NCBI GenBank assembly: GCA_029718625.1
Contig: CM056395.1
Coordinates: forward strand, 24,228,899 to 24,292,898
From: Synaphobranchus kaupii
Lineage: Eukaryota > Chordata > Actinopteri > Anguilliformes > Synaphobranchidae
DNA: 64,000 nt
Direction: 5' to 3'
The translations under genes were made by a program, and so were the position numbers. This document shows, one piece after another, positions 23,175 to 59,044 of this stretch; position 1 is the first letter of the stretch, and every line of letters starts with the position of its first letter. A model generated the notes under the pieces. The model searched no databases. It was not told where the DNA came from and saw nothing but the letters and a program-made list of their open reading frames with translations.

Positions 23175-26100
23175 CGTGTGTGTGTGTGTGCGTGCATGCA
23201 TGTGTGTGTGTGCATGTGTGCGTGTGTGTGTGCGTGCGTGTGTGCGTGTGTGTGCATGTGTGTGTGCGTGCGTGTGTGTGTGTGTGTGTGTGTCTCATAT
23301 AGATCCCTGTGAGTCCAGCCCCTGTCTGAATGGCGGTACCTGTATCACAGAGAGTGTGGAGGACTACAGCTGCCTCTGTCCGCTGGGCTATGGGGGAGAT
23401 CCGCTCTGTGGTAAAGTCACGGACCTCAGCACCGTACATTCATAGTGAATTATGAACAGGCAGCCAGTGCTCGCTTTCCCCCTGTCTACAGGGCACTCAG
23501 AGGTCATGTGGAGACGGACTCATCTCTGGGCTGTGTGAGAAAATGGAAAACCTGGTTTCCTGCCAGAAAATATGTCTGCCTCCTTATTGTTGCCATACAT
23601 CATACACCGTGTTTGACGTTTCTTTTTTTAATATTCAAGCCTTTTTGATTTTACAGTTTGGTTTTTACAGCTTGACTCAATTGCGATGTTGAGATAATGT
23701 GTGTTTTTGCCTTTCAGGAGGTGGCAAATATATCAGTAAGTTTTTTTTTTCTTCATGATATTGTCTTTTATTTGTGAAAAACTGAATCTCTCAGGCCCTG
23801 TTCTCTCTTACATCTGAGCATGCTCTGTTCAGGCCCTGTTCCCTCTTACATCTGAGCATGCTCTGTTAAGGCCCTGTTCTCTCTTACATCTGAGCATGCT
23901 CTGTTAAAGCCTGTTTTCTCTTACATCTGAGCATGCTCTGTTAAGGCCTTGTTCTCTCTTACATCTGAGCATGCTCTGTTAAGGTCCTTTTCTCTCTTAT
24001 ATCTGAGCATGCTCTGTTAAAGCCCAGTTCTCTCTTACATCTGAGCATGCTCTGTCCAGTCCCCGCAGGTTTGACAGATTGCGCTGTAGACCTGCTCTTC
24101 CTGATCGATGGCTCCTGGGCAATGGGACGGGACGACTTCCTCCTGGCAAAGGACTTCGTCAAGAGGGCGGTCCAGGCCGTCTTCGCCTCGTCCGCCAACA
24201 TCCTGGTCGCCGTGGCGCAGTACGGCGACAAAGTCCACACGGAGATCCCCATCGGCCGCCACGGCACGGCGCCGGACCTGCTCAGGGCCATCGACGGCAT
24301 CGGGTTCAGGGGCGGGAACGCCATGACGGGGAACGCCCTGAGGCACGTGGCGGAAAGCGGCTTTAGGGGCGCGGGGGGTTCCAGGGGGCAGGTGCCTCAC
24401 GTAGCGGTGCTCTTGTCTAACTCTCGGCCCCGGGACACAGCGGGCGCGGGGGCGGAGCTCGCCAGGCAGAGGGAGATCTTCGTCCTGGCGGTGGGAGGCA
24501 GCCGGCTGAAGGCCCAGATGACCCAGATCACTGGAGATCCCGACCTGGTCTTCACCTACGGCCACGTTCAGGAGCTGCACGGGAAAGTACAGGAGCTCAG
24601 GACCAGGATCTGCAGCATCAACACACCAGGTGATCAACTTCACTCAATAAGTACAACACACCAGGTGATCAACTTCCCTCAATAAGTACAACACACCCGG
24701 TGATCAACTTCACTCAATAAGTACAACACACCCGGTGATCAACTTCACTCAATAAGTACAACACACCCGGTGATCAACTTCACTCAATAAGTACAACACA
24801 CCCGGTGATCAACTTCACTCAATAAGTACAACACACCAGGTGATCAACTTCACTCAATAAGTACAACACACCCGGTGATCAACTTCACTCAATAAGTACA
24901 ACACACCCGGTGATCAACTTCACTCAATAAGTACAACACACCCGGTGATCAACTTCACTCAATAAGTACAACACACCAGGTGATCAACTTCACTCAATAA
25001 GTACAACACACCAGGTGATCAACTTCACTCAATAAGCAGTCTGGGCGAGTTAAATCCGTAGTGAATATTAGCATGTCTGTGCTGAGTTTGTAGACCGGAT
25101 AAATTTAATAAGTCATAATAACTAGCTATGCAGATAGTGAAACAGAAAATAAGACCCTTTTTCTGAAGTTTCTCCTTTCCAACAGTATAATCATTACTGT
25201 GTAATTATTGTTTATTCGTCTTGCACAAAGTCTTCTCCTTAATCCCCCTCTTCTACTTCATCTCTTTTCCTTTCTTCTCTTCTCTCTTCCAGTATTCCTT
25301 TCTTCCTAGTAAACCATCTCCTATTTCCTCTTCTTTGAATACTCCGTCTTTGAATTCCTTTGCGTGCCACCTGGAGCGTTGAAGAGTGCCGTTTAACGGC
25401 TGACGTACTGCACATCGTCTGGACGTGAGGGGTGGCGGCCTAGGTCAGCGTTCTTTGGGCTCAGTAGCCACGCCCCCCTTTCCTGTGTTTACCCAGGCTG
25501 CTATTCCAAGTCCCTGGACCTGGTGTTCGTGGTGGACGCGTCCGCCAACGTGCCGCGCAACGACTACCGGCGGGTCAAGGCCTTCGTGAAGGGCGTCGTC
25601 TCCCAGTTCGACATCGACGCCGACCTTACTCAGGTTGCCATGGTGATCTACGGGGAGAGGCCCCGCACGGTGTTTGGGCTCAGCGCGTTCGACAGCCACG
25701 GGAGGATGAAGAAGGTGATCAGCCAGGCGCCGTACCTGGACAGCGACCCGCGCGCGGGAAAGGCGCTCCTCCATGTGCTGGAGGACACGTTGAGCGTCGG
25801 GGGCGGGGCCCGGCCCGGGGTCCACAAGGCGGTGGTGGTGATAACGGACGGCCGGAGCGCTGACGACGTCGCCGCGGCCGCCGACGAGATGAGGGGGAAC
25901 GGGATCGCCGTCCTGACCATGGGGCCCGGGTCCGTCCACTCGAGGGCGCTGTTGGGGATCGCCGGCAATGCCAGGCTCGCTATTCCCGTGCCCTCGTACG
26001 AACGCCTGAAGCATTACGCCAATAACTTAGTCCAAACCATCTGCAAAGGTGACTGCACCGCACTTCATGGTCTTAATCTACACAGTAAATTGAACGGCCA

Positions 26101-27024
26101 TCTTAGATTCTTATCGTCATATAGCCAGGGAAACAAAATTCTTGGGAAAAAGAAGACGCCTCTTAGTGTTAAAAAAAAAAACAGTAATAACACAGCCAAA
26201 ACAAAGGCTTCAGTCCGTGGGGAACCACAGGTTTGACCAGGAAAAAAGTGGCAGTGTTGATGCAGACCTGGATTTTTTTCAAATTAATTTGTACAGACAT
26301 GCCGGTGACGGGCTATTTAATGCTAACTCAGTTATGCCCTGATTGTGTGTAGCCACACTCATAAGCCTTCTGTCACACACGCTGCGATATCCCACAGTGC
26401 CTTTCGGCAGGTCCGCTGTTTCCCCGTGTGTAACCCACTAAACCCAGTGTCTCTGTTTGTGTCTCTGCGCGTCTGCAGATGTTCGGGCTTCGTCCAGCCT
26501 GTGCGTCCCTAACCCCTGCCAGAACGGAGGCGTGTGCGTGCAGAAAGACAGGAGCTACAGCTGCCGGTGCGAGGGCTGGGGGGGAGCGAACTGTGAGAGA
26601 CGTACGTCACAGCGCCCTCTGCTGGCCGCCTCCAGTCGCACACACTGTTCCACTTCACAGGCAGCTCTAGGAAGTCAACAGTGAGAGCACACAGAATGTT
26701 TAAACAGAGTCAGCGTGTTGGAATGAAGCGGTACTGTGTCAGTGGCAGTATCTGTGGGCTATAATGTCACCATTAGGGAATAGGAAGGGTATCGGTTCAG
26801 ACATTGAGAGGGGCACCGTGCTTTCATCCTTGCGTGAGGTAAGGCAGTTGTTGCAGTGGCACAAGCGGCAGCATTAACAGGTAGTAGGCTATGCCACGTG
26901 AGACACACTGTCAATCACCCTGGGTAACAGTGCTGGGCAAATAAATATTAATATTGCTAATAACCGTGTTTGATATGCTTCCACAGAGTTATCTCAGCAG
27001 GAGCAAGCAGCTCTCTCTCCCTGA
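18780..27024 (+). CDS. vwa2: von Willebrand factor A domain-containing protein 2 (AMACO), about 15 exons
   Basis: Secreted extracellular-matrix protein; AMACO is known at basement membranes. Exons: 18780-18805, 19009-19076, 19258-19332, 19701-19834, 20029-20138, 20673-20864, 21458-21591, 22056-22194, 22891-22946, 23303-23410, 23718-23735, 24069-24629, 25497-26048, 26479-26601, and a tentative last exon 26987-27024. All phases agree, giving about 777 aa. Seen: a hydrophobic leader ([12 protein letters not shown]), vWA1 over exons 4-7 ([21 protein letters not shown] as in human AMACO), a Cys-rich linker, EGF1 ([12 protein letters not shown]), vWA2 all in exon 12, vWA3 all in exon 13, and EGF2 ([12 protein letters not shown]). 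The order vWA-EGF-vWA-vWA-EGF is diagnostic. The MIDAS of vWA2 (DGSWA) and vWA3 (DASAN) lacks the last Ser. Exons 12 and 13 look much more GC-rich than exons 4-6. If intron 14 were retained, the frame would end at 26684 instead. The first exon is the least certain. Confidence 0.92.
20335..20560 (+). repeat. Dispersed teleost repeat in vwa2 intron 5
   Basis: Contains GAGTCTGGTTCCTCCCAAGG, GGGAGTTTTTCCTTGCCACTG and the typical 3' end AATGCGTTATATAAATAAAT. The reverse orientation of a related copy lies at 38355-38690, and a short 3' end at 13690-13745. Confidence 0.7.
21907..22045 (+). repeat. TG-rich microsatellite before the vwa2 exon 8 acceptor
   Basis: An interrupted TG/TGTA tract ends 10 bases before exon 8, followed only by TACGCTTTCAG. 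Confidence 0.9.
22253..22300. repeat. Short copy of a teleost-wide dispersed repeat
   Basis: TTAATTTAGCAGTCATTCTTATTC then AGAGTGACTTAAGG resembles the GCAGACGCTTTTATCC core at 34128-34182. Confidence 0.45.
23138..23293 (+). repeat. TG microsatellite before the vwa2 exon 10 acceptor
   Basis: About 155 bases of TG with CG and CA interruptions end nine bases before the EGF1 exon. TCTCATATAG is all that separates them. Confidence 0.95.
23718..23735 (+). CDS. vwa2: 18-bp vwa2 micro-exon (exon 11)
   Basis: The stretch is bracketed by TTTCAG and GTAAGT. It keeps the phase between the EGF1 exon (ends phase 1) and the vWA2 exon (needs one base), and adds about six residues (GGKYI plus split codons). 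Known vertebrate AMACO has a short linker at this point. If skipped, the frame is also kept, because the length is a multiple of three. Confidence 0.65.
23793..24058 (+). repeat. 38-bp minisatellite, 7 copies, up to the vwa2 exon 12 acceptor
   Basis: Units read AGGCCCTGTTCTCTCTTACA then TCTGAGCATGCTCTGTTA. Each carries a pyrimidine-rich block. The last unit runs straight into CCAGTCCCCGCAG and exon 12. Confidence 0.92.
24617..25036 (+). repeat. 35-bp minisatellite, 12 copies, made from the vwa2 exon 12 end and its donor
   Basis: Each unit is AACACACCAGGTGATCAACT then TCACTCAATAAGTAC. The first unit is the true exon end (AACACACCAG) plus donor. The G before GT recurs every 35 bases from 24629 to 25014. 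About half the units read CCCG|GT instead of CCAG|GT. Confidence 0.95.
26987..27024 (+). CDS. vwa2: Candidate terminal coding exon of vwa2
   Basis: An acceptor (CTTCCACAG) in the phase left by exon 14 opens a short tail, [12 protein letters not shown], then TGA. The 47-bp tandem repeat starts inside this exon's end. The alternative is reading through exon 14 to a stop at 26684. Neither is confirmed without RNA. Confidence 0.4.
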
Positions 27025-27155
27025 TGTGGCCTGGGCGGGCTGATGGCGGGTCTTCAGCTCTGTGGCCCTGATGTGGCCTGGGCGGGCTGATGGCGGGTCT
27101 TCAGCTCTCTGGCCCCGATGTGGCCTGTGCGGGGTGATGGGTCTTCAGCTCCACA
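27021..27155 (+). repeat. 47-bp tandem repeat, about 3 copies
   Basis: Units start CTGATGTGGCCTGGGCGGGC and continue TGATGGCGGGTCTTCAGCTC. It overlaps the end of the tentative last vwa2 exon, so it lies in its 3' UTR if that exon is real. Confidence 0.85.
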
Positions 27156-27588
27156 GCTCCGCCGTTCATTGGCTCTGCAGCTTGAAAGGACCGCTAGAAA
27201 AAAAGGAAAGGTGGACGATTTACAGCCGACTTACGGATTTCCCCCCTAAATCCGAGGCGCCCATTCCGCATGCATTCCTGCTCATACGGGGGAAAGACGA
27301 CGCAGGCGGGAAAAAAATGTCAAAGGACAGCACGACTCTGGAAATGTCAGAGAATTCAAATTTATTGACTGATTTATATGGTTGGCGCCACAGCTCTTGT
27401 GTCAGGGGTGATCTATGGCGTTTCGCCGTTTCATGGCGGAGTGGGAGAAACGTACAAGCAGGCCAGTGCCATCGGCTGTTTCCACAGTAAAGCGATACAG
27501 GAGTGGCGCTAAGCCCTCTGGCATTCCTGGAACTGAAATGTACAGAAACAATTCAAACCAGATTGACCCTTAAAACGGGTCGATTCTT

Positions 27589-27627
<39 letters not shown>

Positions 27628-30600
27628 TCCCTCCAGCTGGCTAGTGCCTATGGCCCATTAATGTTAAGCTTAATAGTTGCAAAAAGATCATTAGTGGTAT
27701 TATAGTTACAATTTCACACACAAAGCCCTTGGGGCCACATGTATAGTACTCTGAGTAAAAGAATGCTCAGGGAGAAAGTCAGAAATATGCTTAAAAAAAG
27801 TTTAGCATTTTGTACCTCTGCCTTTCTGTCACGGTGTCGCCATATCACACCGACTTTGACACCAAGGTGAAGAAATGCTCCTGTACGTTTGAACATGGAA
27901 CATGAATTCATGTTGGTAAATATTTGGATTTATAAAGGAAAGTAGTAAATGGTGTAACTTTCTCTAGATTAGGTAGATTAGCAAGTAATATTATTGTAAC
28001 CGTTAGTGACAGTCATGTACATTATCCTTCTTCTATTTGGCAAAAAAGCAGAACAAACTTTGAATTTCAGGACCACAGCATTTGAATGCACAATGAGGAC
28101 AGAGGGTGGCTTAGAATAATCATTTGAGGGCACAGAATTCCCCTTCACGAACAGTGCCTTTGGAAGTGCTCTCTGATTGGACAAAAGCATGCTGCACTAT
28201 GCTGGGCATCAGGGGTCATTTTTGCTGACCTTCGGACAGGAAAAAAGTTACAGAGACAATCATTACTCAGCAAATCCATACCCATTTCTTTCTCAGTCAA
28301 TACTTGTTGTTGGCAATAACCATCCCCCTCATTGACCTCTTGGATCAAAGCATGTCTGCGCCCTTTTGCTTGAATTTTTGGAAATGTTTGGAAACTATTC
28401 TGTATAATGTGAATTCTGTGTACACTGCCTGATAGATAAAACAATTGTGTTTACATGAGAGCACAATTTGACTATACGTACTGTATATGGGTTATGTAGG
28501 TTATAGAACACCAATATATGTATTTTTTCATATGTACGACATAAGGGGTCATAGCACTTTTGATATGTATACACACGTTAATATACGTAAGTTAATAGGT
28601 GCAAGTATAAGGTGTTATGCCAGAGAATACTTTTATGAAAGGTTATAACAAGACCTCATACAGCATTGATTATTCATAACATAAGAACAAGATTATGATA
28701 CCAGAACTCTTATACCTAATCACTGAAAAATGCAATGGTACTGGTTAGAAATACAGGACTTCTATAACATCTTATGTTTTTTGTTATAATAGTTGAGTAA
28801 TGGATTAGGGAACAAGGACTATAACCATTTTTGTCATGTCTTGCATAACATTTATGTTTATGCTTTTAAACTGTTGCCTTATTTCATGAATATACATATG
28901 TATAAATGCTACATATCCTCAACCTAAAGTAAACTGTTGCCCAGATGCCTGGAAATTTGACAATTTATAGCAATTTATTTAATCATACCAGTTTACCAGC
29001 TGCCAACCTGTATGATTAAATGTGCTCATTTGAAAATTGTGTTTAATTGTGTTTGTGTAAATATGCATCAGGAAACAAACACCTGATTGGTTATTTTTTC
29101 AGTGATCCATGTCCGTAGTAATATAACTAGGTTTTCTTCAATAGGGAATGTAAAAATAAGACTATTGTAAAGTTATAGACTAAGAGAGGTAATTCTGCCT
29201 TGAAAATGATTTTTTTTTATTTTTAATAAATCATTTGTAATAACCTGTATTTGTATACAATGGTCCTTACTGACCCTGGTCACTTAAATCTTTTCTTTTA
29301 AGTGTTTATGACCAGCTTTCTTGTGATACTTTATCCTGTGGCTGTGCAAAGCAAACATACAATTAACAGAATGAATGACAAAACTACACAAACTCTATCA
29401 GTGTGAATACCTCCACTATACCAGTACTTACATTGGAAGAGGCTGTCCAGTCAACGGATAATGACCATGTTTATTTAATGTATTTGTATAACTGGATATT
29501 TACTGAAGTAAAAAATAAAGCTAAGTAGCCTACAGAATCCTGCCTGAGGATTTACACCTGTGACCTTGTTTTTGGCCCAGTTTCCTCACCTCTATGTCGT
29601 ACTAAGTCCCCTGCAATCGACCAGCCGCTTTACTTGTCTGACAAGGTCAGCCTGCCCATTCATTGATCTTTGCACTGAAAAGCATAGGGGAATTTCGACT
29701 GGGATGTCGGGTTGACCCTACGCAAGCTAATCTCTGCAGAGAGGACCCAGGTGAGTCTGTGGTTGGTTGTGCCGGCCTTCTTTTCGATTCCTCCAGATAC
29801 CGCAAGACAGTCAGGCCGCTTCCTTTAAATACTATCAGCTGCAAATTTGGCTGAACTGAAGCAGTCTCTTAAATGGCTGCATGTCTGAGAAAAATAAAAC
29901 CAAATGAACACTATTTTATTGGATGCACCAACCACTACTAAATCATCTTCGGAAGGGCCATTCCATTTGCAACTATTCTTTTAATATTCTTGTATTTTTC
30001 CAAAAGGGATTCATTTCAAGCACCAAATGCAATATGGATATCAGTGTGAAGATCTGGTGCAAGGTGACACCTGGTGGCCACAGACAGAATAGGCCCTGGA
30101 TTTTTATTGTTCCCAGAGGAAACAGCCCACATTCACTTCCATCAAACATCCATTTTCTGGGACCGCATTAGGGTTGGAGCCAAAGCTGGCATATGTAGGG
30201 CACAGGGAGGAACACCAGCCAATCACAGGGCACATTTATAGACGCTGATTAACATCTGAGGGCACCTGACACAGTGGCATCCTAAGAAACCCTATACAAA
30301 CGAGTATAAGCTCCATGACAATGCTCTTCAACTCAATTTTTCATGGGGACGAGATTTATTTCTAAATAGTTCAGGCGGCCCTGAATCATTTATTCATTAA
30401 TGGAAAACACGAAGATCACAAAAGAGTTTCAGTGTGATGAATGCTGTGTCACATTGTCAGAATGAGACACGCTGAGTCAAAGAGGAGAGCCGTGCGTTTC
30501 TGGACTCGCGTGGATCCTGCCTATCAGTTACCACCTGTCCACCGACTCCACCCCATCCTAAGGAACAAGCCTGTCTGGGCCATACAGTCTATGGTCTGGG

Positions 30601-32444
30601 CCTGGACTCAGGAATCCATTACCCAAAGTATTTTACGGCTGCTTTTCACACAGCAGCTGGCTTACCTTTGGAACAAGTGGCTGCAAGTCGACCCAATCAA
30701 TACTAGTTATGGACGGTCACAATACAAAATGGTTTCCCATCTGGGTTTAAAAACAGGAAGAGAATTTGCAAACAAAGGCACTGACGAGACAAATAAAGGG
30801 GTTTGGCCGATATCCAGACCCCTCGCGCCTGTAGAAATGACGAAATGATTTTCCATGCACCAGACACAAAGCAGATGTCACAGTTAAAAAGGGTCGCTGG
30901 CTCCTCCATCGTTGCTGTCGTCACCTGCGGTTATCTTGTGGGTTATTTAAAGCCCAAGTATACTCATAACGTGAAGGGAGACAGCTGGATTCCGCTCTGG
31001 CTCATTAATAATCATTTGAACGCTGATAACTTGTTTTCCTGCAACTGGTAATACACAGGGAATAAAAACGTCTCCAGCGCGAGCTAGATATTAGCACACG
31101 TTCATTTTCTTCTGCTTAATTTAGAGACAAATCAGGCTGCATCGGGGACTAGGAAGTGAGATTGGCATGACAACAGTGTTTTAATTAGAAAGAGACGTGT
31201 TAATGGATATTTTTAAACCCACATCTTCACTGCCTGTGCCACACGGACGCTCGTCATCATACGCTCTCCACTTCTCTACATTTCCTTAGCAACCGCTGCG
31301 CCTTCACACCATTAATTTATCAATAAAGGGCAGCTACGACTTGGCGTATCCGGATCCTTCCTGTTGCCATCACAAAGCAAATGAACGTTTACATAATTAA
31401 CTATCACTTAACGTCATTCTGAACACTTCCATAAAACGTCACATAAGCCCAATATCATCCAATAATTTTTTTCTGAATGCTATGGGCATACAGCAGCACA
31501 CCCTACAAACGTCATCAGAGCCAGACGCGGGTTGTGTGGAACGGTTCTGAACAGAAGTAGACTGCGTTTGCAATGATGTATCGATTGTGAAGCGTTGTCA
31601 GTGGACTGTGAACACTTGCATGACATAACAGAGTTAATTATTACATTTGTGCCTCACTGATAAAAGGACACATTAGATAACTACTGAATTATTATCAGGT
31701 GGTGATTATGCACCTACAATATTCTGTTTGTCTAAGCAATGGAAACTGTAGAAAATCAGACACCTTCGATAAACAGTAATATCAATGAGCCATATCATTT
31801 TTCATCCAATACAAACTAAAATTTAAACATCATTTTTACACCTGCACTCATAAGCTATCAGAGTACTAAAGTAGTTCATATTAAACCAGTTCCAAATTTA
31901 TTCAATTTCATCGCTTTAGTTAAATACACTTCAAACTACTTTTACAATCATATTTCAAAAGTCCAAGATGCATACAGGAGTTGTGAACCACAGTTGTCTG
32001 AATGGGCGTGCTGATCCTTTGAAAGCCACATGATAAGGGATAAGATAAGCTCCTCCAGTTGAATCCAGGAGTACAGTATACTGCAGCCAGCATTTAAATA
32101 CAAGTCAATCAGCGAATACATTCGTTGTATAAAAATACTATTGTCAACAGCAGTATTCTTCTACACTGTAATGTCCAGAGAAGACATACAAATTGTAAAC
32201 TTGCAGTTACATTCAAGCAACACTTTTCCCCTCCTATTCAAGTTTAATTCTTTAAACTGGTTGTCATTAGTCTCAATTGTTTTGGCAGTTTGGAAGCTTT
32301 CCCCCCTCTTTCCAGTGCATTTGCTCCCTTCAAATTCCAAATGGAACTCTATTCCCTTGTAGAACCACAGTCTTTAGCTTGGCTGAGCTGGGGAGGCTCC
32401 ACTAGGCCTGCAAAGCCAGGCTCTTTCCTGGTGGCCCAACCCCT
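27025..32444. other. Convergent interval between vwa2 and pi4k2b
   Basis: No coding exon recognised in 5.4 kb. It includes the 3' UTRs of both genes, a 47-bp repeat at its start, a pure TG tract at about 27590-27622, long AT-rich stretches (28450-29520), and a minus-strand AATAAA near 31897-31902 that could end pi4k2b. Everything else looks unremarkable. Confidence 0.6.
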
Positions 32445-43688
<11,244 letters not shown>

Positions 43689-45932
43689 ATCGGCTGACGA
43701 TTTGGTTTATTTGACTTTATCTGACGTTTGCCTTCTGGATGGTTCACGTCGCCATTATTTCCAAACGTACAAGCTGTTCGTTTTTGTTCTCCGATTCCTC
43801 GCCAGCTTGATATTGCGAACTAACTAACCTCCTCTCTTCATATCCACATCACCCGTCCTAACCTGGCTTCCTCTTCTCACTGAAGCTGGCTGCGTGTCCT
43901 GCGAGTGTATTTATTCTAACCTGACCCACCTGGCAGGAGTTTAAAGACGCAGTAGCACATAACATTCGTGCGCCGCCTTTATCTACATCCGTATAAGGGG
44001 TGGACAGTGTTGCCAGATGCCTGAATTAATCCCCCCCCCCCCAAAAAAAAAATCTGAAAATCCCCCATCTTCAATTGAGCTCCATACAATTTTCTCACAA
44101 TTTCCCCCCATACCTCCTTTTAAAATCCCCCATCTATCATTGACTCCCATATATTTTCTCTTTAAAATCCCCTACATTTAGGGTAAAATCTCCCAGTCTG
44201 GCAAGCCTGAGGGTGGCCCATGTCGGACCAGTTCTACAGACCCTCATGCAAATGCGTGCAATTATAAACACAGGAACTGGTCAAAAGATCTTTAGGCTTT
44301 CAGATGAACAGAGAAACGAGTCGATTAGTCCTTTTTTTTGGTTTGAAGGGGATACGTGTAAATGAAAAATGTAAACTTTGTATACAAAACAAACATTTTC
44401 TCTATGATCTAACAATTGCAACCTGCTCTCATCGTAGCACCACCCCCCCCCCCCCATTTTAGACAATGTAGAACAGGGATCATCCCAATTAAAATAGGTC
44501 ACGCAGTATTTAAGACAGTAGAGGGTTAAATGCTGGCCATTCAAAATGACTGTTAAGACCAGCCTTGTACTAGCTCAAGTATCAAAATAATGCATTCATT
44601 TGTGAAATATCCTCACCTCTTGTAGTCTAAAAACATTTATATCACTAAAAACTACTGAAGGAAGAATATGCTAGATAATGAGGTACTTCACAACGTGCCC
44701 TTAAAAATGAGCTGCAACCAAACTTCTGATGATGAAATATTTTATTAATGAAAATAATGACATAAAATGTTTCTTTTTCACAAAACGTCCAATTTACACA
44801 ATATTGAGAGCAATGAAATGCAATCATTATAATCAATTCAAGAACACATACAATTGTACTAAAATGACAAACTATTTACATTAACCTGATATAAAAGAGT
44901 AACCAATTTCATTCATATATGTGAATGCATACAGCAGCAACTGTTTAACCGTTCTCCATTTTGTTTCTTTTGAATATCAATATTTGCATACACAAATCAC
45001 AATATTAACTACAATTTTTCATTCCACATTTTTGCTTCTTGAATGTGGAATTTGGAAGGAATAACCCCTCTTAGAAGAAGGCTTGGAATAGATTTAAAAT
45101 GAGAAAGAAAGCAGATGCCCAGATTGGGGTTCCGGGCACCCATGTCTTCCTCTCTTAATCAGGAATTTGTCTTGCTCATTAGGTTGAAACACTTGTGAGT
45201 GTCAAGAACAGGACCTCCATTCTCTACATAAAGCTCATGTACCCATGGAAACCTCAGAATGTATAGTAACCAGGCAGAAAACAGGGCATATCTCTGGAAA
45301 GCGGACATGTAACAAAGCATTGTTTTGCTGTGCCGGTCGCATTTTTGACGAATCGCTGAAATGGATACTATGATAACAGCTATTATGGTGACCACACTTT
45401 GAGGTTGTACTTTTAATTCCAGCATCTAACGTTATACTTCTTCAATGGCTCAAGAAAAAGTAAGGTGTTGTGGTATAGCGTGATTTGGCCCTGGGTCACA
45501 GCGCTTTTCCCAAAGGCAGTTAGTTTAAGCACAGCGGACCCTTAAAAACAAATAAAGTGTAAACCACCATGGTGTATACTGAACCAACGGCAACTTGCTC
45601 GAGCCAAGCCTTCGAGGTGACCCTAATACACATTATGGAACACGTGCGTGCACATGCACGCACATACGATGAAATCCCTATGGCTTTGAGATGTAGAGCA
45701 GTTTGATAGCACCGAGAGTCTGTTCCAGGAATGTATGCAGAGATATTCCAGAATGCAGCACCCCCCCACCCTCAAGTCCTAAGTATACTCTGAATGTTTG
45801 GTGCTGGTTGATTGGTGCACCTTCGGGTTGCGTTAGACGTTGGCAGACGTTGTGCACACCTGGTTCCTGCTCAGCTGCCCTCTCCAGAGGTTGGTCAGGT
45901 GGGTCGTTGAGGCCTCTCTCCACCGTGCAGAG
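43689..45932. other. Interval between hgsnat 3' end and pi4k2b start
   Basis: Holds the presumed pi4k2b promoter and 5' UTR directly above 43688 and the hgsnat 3' UTR. A minus-strand AATAAA at about 44741-44746 could end hgsnat. A C-rich, TTAAAATCCCCCAT-bearing stretch at 44005-44205 looks repetitive (GTTGCCAG near the start, CTGGCAA near the end). No exon recognised. Confidence 0.5.

Positions 45933-59044
<13,112 letters not shown>

Noticed and set aside
21894..23312. Long open frames of alternating Cys-Val or Thr-His
   Set aside because: They are translations of TG/CA microsatellites, open in several frames at once.
24035..24643. 202-residue minus-strand frame opposite vwa2 exon 12
   Set aside because: Shadow of a GC-rich coding exon; no family resemblance and no splice logic.
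24617..25036. Regular 35-bp repeats resembling a CRISPR array
   Set aside because: There are no spacers between units, the array lies in an intron of an animal gene, and the unit is a copy of the exon/intron boundary.
25445..26014. 189-residue minus-strand frame opposite vwa2 exon 13
   Set aside because: Shadow frame in GC-rich coding DNA.
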